Of a stretch of DNA of 8,801 nucleotides, positions 5,988-8,801 are shown in pieces. A model generated the notes under the pieces. The model was not told the origin of the DNA, searched no databases, and worked only from the letters and a program-made list of their open reading frames with translations. The DNA is from Candidatus Levyibacteriota bacterium (lineage in GTDB: Bacteria; Patescibacteria; Microgenomatia; Levybacterales; UBA12049). The DNA is taken from positions 1-8,801 of the forward strand of contig PPGL01000015.1 in assembly GCA_003173915.1 (NCBI GenBank), given 5' to 3'. Made by a program: the position numbers and the translations under genes. The number at the start of each line of letters is the position of its first letter. Within the stretch, counting starts at the first letter, position 1.

Positions 5988-5997
5988 GGTATATACC
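5988..5997. promoter_or_regulatory. Perfect 10-bp palindrome GGTATATACC at the start of the coiled-coil/tal transcript
   Basis: The palindrome lies between the predicted -10 box (5998-6003) and the ATG (5984-5986), covering the expected transcription start. It could be an operator or simply initiation-region sequence. A second small inverted repeat, GACAA / TTGTC (6011-6015 with 6019-6023), overlaps the -35 box. Confidence 0.35.
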
Positions 5998-6025
5998 ACT
6001 ATACTACGAAGACAATTTTTGTCAA
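5998..6025 (-). promoter_or_regulatory. Sigma-70-type promoter for the coiled-coil protein and transaldolase
   Basis: On the minus strand there is a perfect -35 box TTGACA (6025-6020), a 16-nt spacer and a -10 box TATAGT (6003-5998, five of six consensus bases). Transcription would start near 5991, about 5 nt before the ATG at 5986. Its position immediately before the first gene of a tight gene pair supports it. Confidence 0.65.
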
Positions 6026-6062
6026 TGATACAAACACAAGCAGAGCATGTGAACATATAGAC

Positions 6063-6091
6063 TTGACAGATTAATTGTTACGTCGCACAAT
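6063..6091 (+). promoter_or_regulatory. Promoter for the four-helix-bundle gene, overlapping an inverted repeat
   Basis: A perfect -35 TTGACA (6063-6068), an exact 17-nt spacer and CACAAT (6086-6091, four of six -10 bases) lie 37 bp before the likely ATG at 6128. The spacer and -10 carry an inverted repeat TAATTGT / ACAATTA (6072-6078 with 6087-6093). It points away from the promoter at 5998-6025, so the region is a divergent promoter pair. Confidence 0.5.
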
Positions 6092-6125
6092 TAGTAGATA
6101 GTAAATGGTAAATAGTAGATGGTAG
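6091..6125 (-). repeat. Heptad repeat block, copy 2 (inverted relative to copies 1 and 3)
   Basis: On the plus strand five 7-mers are in register: TTAGTAG, ATAGTAA, ATGGTAA, ATAGTAG and ATGGTAG. The reverse complement contains CATCTAC TATTTAC CATTTAC TATCTAC, the same 28-bp unit as at 3207-3234 with A replaced by T once per heptad. The block fills the presumed 5' leader of the four-helix-bundle gene and supplies an ATG (6119) that is probably not the true start. Confidence 0.85.
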
Positions 6126-6127
6126 CC

Positions 6128-6478
6128 ATGTTTACTTTTGAAAAATTAACAGTGTATAAGGATAGTATTTTACTTGCATCAGAAGTTTATGCGCTCACTA
6201 AACTTTGGCCACGTGATGAACTTTTTGGTTTAACAAATCAGTTTCGCCGAGCTGTTGTCTCCATCAGTTTAAATATTGCCGAAGGCAGTGGAAGAACAAA
6301 AAAAGATTTTTGTCATTTTTTAGACATTGCAAGGGCTTCTGGTTTGGAATGTATTCCTATTTTGGAAATTTCTTTGCTTGAAGGATTAATAACCAAAGAT
6401 CAATTCGATTTCTACTATGCAAGATTTGAACGTTTATCGAAGCAGATTAGTGCGTTAAAGAAATCAATAAGTGATTAG
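6128..6478 (+). CDS. Four-helix-bundle protein of the 23S rRNA intervening-sequence (S23) family
   Basis: A 116-residue protein counted from the ATG at 6128. I prefer this to the in-frame ATG at 6119, which is part of the repeat, because family members usually begin just before the FEKL motif. Hallmarks: FEKLTVY at 4-10, ELFGLTNQFRRAVVSI at 31-46, NIAEGSGR at 49-56, KKDFCHFLDIARAS at 58-71, and the C-terminal helices ending KKSISD. The family (Pfam 23S_rRNA_IVP) was first found encoded in insertions within 23S rRNA genes. It forms homopentameric bundles and has no established biochemical role, and free-standing copies are common in Bacteroidetes and Patescibacteria. Here it stands alone with its own promoter, bordered by inverted copies of the heptad repeat (6091-6125 and 6494-6535). 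The recombinase starts 55 bp downstream. Confidence 0.92.
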   Translation: MFTFEKLTVYKDSILLASEVYALTKLWPRDELFGLTNQFRRAVVSISLNIAEGSGRTKKDFCHFLDIARASGLECIPILEISLLEGLITKDQFDFYYARFERLSKQISALKKSISD

Positions 6479-6493
6479 AAGAGTACTATATTC

Positions 6494-6535
6494 TATGAAC
6501 TCTAAACTATCAACTATAAACCATTAACTATCTAT
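6494..6535 (+). repeat. Heptad repeat block, copy 3, running into the recombinase start codon
   Basis: Six 7-mers in register: TATGAAC, TCTAAAC, TATCAAC, TATAAAC, CATTAAC and TATCTAT. The last four correspond to the 28-bp unit of the other copies. Its reverse complement matches the block at 6091-6125 over about 29 bp with few mismatches, so the two form imperfect inverted repeats around the S23-family gene. The last bases overlap the ATG of the recombinase at 6534. Confidence 0.8.
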
Positions 6536-7490
6536 GTATACTACTCTGCCTGCACAAATTAATGAATTTTTAGATTACCTTGCTATAGAACGCAATTGCA
6601 GCAAACTAACCATACGAGATTACCGGCATTACTTAGAAACATTTTCCGAGTGGTACTCCCCTACTCTAACGCAGGGAAAGTCAGCAAAAAAAGATAATCG
6701 CATTGAAGACTTAACATTGCAAGATGTTAGGCGATTTAGAGTTTTTTTGGCAAATAAAGTAGATGAAAAAGGTCTGACGCTTAAACGGGTTACACAAAAT
6801 TATTACGTGATTGCGCTTCGTTCTTTTTTACGCTTTCTTATTAAAAATGACATTAAAACCTTAGAGCCGTCAAAAATTGATTTGCCAAAGACTGAATCGA
6901 GGTCGCTAAAATTCCTCGAAAAAGAACAAGTAGATAGGCTGGTTACTGTGGTTGATACATCTGCAGAAGAAGGAATTCGAGATAGGGCGATTTTGGAACT
7001 TCTTTTTTCAACTGGCCTTCGTGTCTCCGAGCTTTGCAAACTCAATCATATGCAAATTAATTTTGAGCGTCGAGAATTTGGAGTTATTGGAAAAGGTGGT
7101 CGTGCGAGAGTCGTATTTATTTCCGATCGTGCCGCGCAGTGGGTACAGATGTATCTTGGGGAAAGAAAAGATAGTTACAAACCACTTTTTATTCGCTATT
7201 CAGGGGCAGTAAACGATGAAAATAATGGAGAAAAAATGAGACTCACTCCCCGATCGGTCGAGCGAATGGTAAAAAAATATGTGAAAAAAGCGCGTCTTCC
7301 TGTTGATGCAACAGTGCATACCATGCGGCATTCTTTTGCAACAGATTTACTGACAAATGGTGCTGATTTGCGGTCTGTTCAGGAAATGCTTGGGCATAAA
7401 AATATTGCAACAACACAAATTTACACGCACATTACCAATAAGCAACTTCGAGATGTACACAAAACATTTCATAGTGGAAATAAGGAGTGA
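6534..7490 (+). CDS. Xer-type tyrosine recombinase (XerC/XerD/XerH-like)
   Basis: A 318-residue protein with both domains of a Xer recombinase. The N-terminal SAM-like core-binding domain (about 6-108) has FLDYLAIERNCSKLTIRDY at 12-30. The catalytic domain (about 125-315) has all the usual residues: Arg163 in TGLRVSEL, Lys187 in GKGGR, His262 and Arg265 in HTMRHSF, His288 in LGHKN and the nucleophile Tyr297 in IYTHI. Such enzymes resolve chromosome dimers at dif sites; some act as integrases of mobile elements. Length and domain order fit a housekeeping Xer, and only one copy is visible, so it could be a single-enzyme system. A relatively long insertion (about 222-238, GAVNDENNGEK) precedes box II. 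The ATG abuts the heptad repeat and has no Shine-Dalgarno. It ends 1 bp from the stop of the convergent gene. I see no clear dif site in the window. Confidence 0.95.
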   Translation: MYTTLPAQINEFLDYLAIERNCSKLTIRDYRHYLETFSEWYSPTLTQGKSAKKDNRIEDLTLQDVRRFRVFLANKVDEKGLTLKRVTQNYYVIALRSFLRFLIKNDIKTLEPSKIDLPKTESRSLKFLEKEQVDRLVTVVDTSAEEGIRDRAILELLFSTGLRVSELCKLNHMQINFERREFGVIGKGGRARVVFISDRAAQWVQMYLGERKDSYKPLFIRYSGAVNDENNGEKMRLTPRSVERMVKKYVKKARLPVDATVHTMRHSFATDLLTNGADLRSVQEMLGHKNIATTQIYTHITNKQLRDVHKTFHSGNKE

Positions 7491-7491
7491 A

Positions 7492-8799
7492 TTATAGTAG
7501 GCCTCTTCGTTCTAAATACGCAATAGTTTCTCTATTCATACGTGATCTAGGAATACGAGGACTAACCATTGGTCTAGTTATATGATGTTCTCTTGCTCGT
7601 CGTGCCTGGTCAAACCAAAATTCCGGTCCTGAAAGAGGTCTTGATGATGTAGCAGTTGCGTGTTCTGTTTGAACTGCAAGAGTGGGTTCGTCGACTACAG
7701 CTGCTGTGGGAGTTATTGGTGTAGGTTCAGCCACATGTAATTCTACATGATGTTCGTCTGGATCTACGACAAGTGCGGAGATAGGTCTTTCAGTCATTTG
7801 ACTTGTTGGAGCTTCAACAGGTACATAAAAATAATGATTGTATGGACCACTATCTGATTCTCTTCTTGCGGAGACTAAATAATGTCCCTCAGGGGTTTCT
7901 TCAACTGTTGCTGCTTGTGCGCCAAGTTCCCTTAACCTAGCTGCAATATCTGGCCTCTCTAATACTGCTCTTGGTGCTGGTTTATGTAGATGGGCTAATG
8001 TTGCTTCGAGACTACTTAGTGCTACTTTAAGAGCGCGTTCTGTAGCTTGCGTTGGAGTTGCAGGTGTTGCTGTTCCTGCTCCAGTTTGTTCAGATTTTGC
8101 CAAAACAACAGGTGCTATGAGTGAATCATCGCCCTTTCCAAGAGGTCGTCGTGGTTCCACAACAGGAACAATTTTTACGGCTTTCCGACCATTTCCGTTC
8201 TGTCTATCGCCATGGTGTCCATTTGCTCCAGCTGTAGTATCATAATCTGGATCTGGAATAGCGTCTTGATTTACTAAGCCAGTGGATATTTGACTTTCAC
8301 CATATAATTCTCTCATTGCTTTTGCCCAAGCCGTATTTAACTCTTCTGGTGCTAAAGTATCAAAATCTGGACGAGATAATACAACTTGAAGCCCTCTATA
8401 TTCTTGCAATCCTTGCCTAAGCATGTCCATGCTATCAAGCGCTTGTTGTTCTAAAGGAGAAAGAGTTTCTCCATTCTCTTGTTTTTGATTGGTGGCTTCT
8501 ATCTGTAAGCCTAGAATCTGTAACACATTAGTAAGTTGTTCGTCATTTGCCTCTGTTTTATGTATAGCTGCAAGTTGTCGCTTTAAAGCTGCGTATTGAC
8601 TCAAATCAATCGTAGGGTTTTCTCCCGCCATATGCAAAATTGTTTGGGCGAAAGAACGAGATCCTTGCATGAAAGTAGCAAGCGTATTTGCAACTCTTTC
8701 TCCAAATAGCGTGCCTGCAAATGGACCTTGTGAAAGTATATCCATTGCAGCTTGAAATGGAGAGTCTGAAGCTTCTGTGCCGTTTTGAGCATTGCTCAA
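7492..8799 (-). CDS. Large protein of unknown function with helical N-terminal part and disordered linkers (5' end probably outside window)
   Basis: The frame is open to the right edge. The first possible start visible is TTG at 8799-8797, so the real start may lie beyond the window. From there, 435 residues are seen. Residues about 14-175 look helical (PFQAAMDILSQGPFAGTLFG, LEQQALDSMDMLRQGLQEYR). Residues 180-255 are a low-complexity linker rich in G, N, D, then A, T and P (GANGHHGDRQNGNGRK; GAGTATPATPTQ). A helical stretch at 253-295 and a short beta-like segment (GHYLVSARRE..HYFYVPVE) follow, then another A/T/P-rich linker (350-388) and a basic tail RSRMNRETIAYLERRGLL. There is no transmembrane segment and no known motif. 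The alternation of ordered and disordered parts suggests a scaffold or structural protein, but I do not assign a function. It converges with the recombinase. Confidence 0.75.
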   Translation of the reverse strand: MSNAQNGTEASDSPFQAAMDILSQGPFAGTLFGERVANTLATFMQGSRSFAQTILHMAGENPTIDLSQYAALKRQLAAIHKTEANDEQLTNVLQILGLQIEATNQKQENGETLSPLEQQALDSMDMLRQGLQEYRGLQVVLSRPDFDTLAPEELNTAWAKAMRELYGESQISTGLVNQDAIPDPDYDTTAGANGHHGDRQNGNGRKAVKIVPVVEPRRPLGKGDDSLIAPVVLAKSEQTGAGTATPATPTQATERALKVALSSLEATLAHLHKPAPRAVLERPDIAARLRELGAQAATVEETPEGHYLVSARRESDSGPYNHYFYVPVEAPTSQMTERPISALVVDPDEHHVELHVAEPTPITPTAAVVDEPTLAVQTEHATATSSRPLSGPEFWFDQARRAREHHITRPMVSPRIPRSRMNRETIAYLERRGLL

Positions 8800-8801
8800 T
8801 T

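Noticed and set aside
5988..5997. GGTATATACC as a possible dif-site core near the Xer gene
   Set aside because: The flanking half-sites do not resemble known dif arms and it lies in a promoter.

Overview
The window is AT-rich bacterial DNA that uses the standard genetic code: TGA ends two genes that otherwise look normal. None of the visible start codons has a clear Shine-Dalgarno sequence. The repertoire is a YebC regulator, a lone Xer recombinase, a four-helix-bundle '23S rRNA intervening sequence' protein, a reduced transaldolase and trehalase-like pair, and several dispersed palindromic repeats. This suggests a Candidate Phyla Radiation (Patescibacteria, Parcubacteria-like) genome. That placement is an inference; no rRNA or ribosomal protein gene is present to test it.

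Layout. Positions 3-1797 (+): the 3' end of a YebC/TACO1-family gene, then a nine-helix membrane protein 8 bp downstream, then a GNAT acetyltransferase whose arginine codon use differs from the gene before it. Positions 1798-3252: about 1.45 kb with no convincing gene. It holds several inverted-repeat structures, a widespread-type palindromic repeat, telomere-like heptamers and a heptanucleotide repeat block that runs up to the next gene's stop codon. Positions 3253-5986 (-): a promoter at about 6000 appears to drive a small coiled-coil protein and a transaldolase (1 bp apart). A nested hairpin (4684-4730) and a palindromic repeat follow, then a GH37 trehalase-like protein. Positions 6063-7490 (+): a divergent promoter serves the four-helix-bundle gene, followed by a Xer-type tyrosine recombinase. 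Positions 7492-8799 (-): a large protein of unknown function, rich in low-complexity linkers, that probably continues past the right edge. Its stop codon lies 1 bp from the recombinase stop.

How the genes fit together. Transaldolase and the GH37 protein both concern sugar metabolism and share a strand, but a likely terminator and a repeat separate them. YebC and the membrane protein are probably cotranscribed. The most unusual feature is a degenerate 4 x 7 bp repeat (consensus CATCWAC TATTWAC CATTWAC TATCWAC) present three times in 3.3 kb. Two copies in opposite orientation border the four-helix-bundle gene as imperfect terminal inverted repeats, just upstream of the recombinase. This could be a small mobile cassette or simply insertion between dispersed repeats. 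No complete new defence, CRISPR or biosynthetic system is visible.
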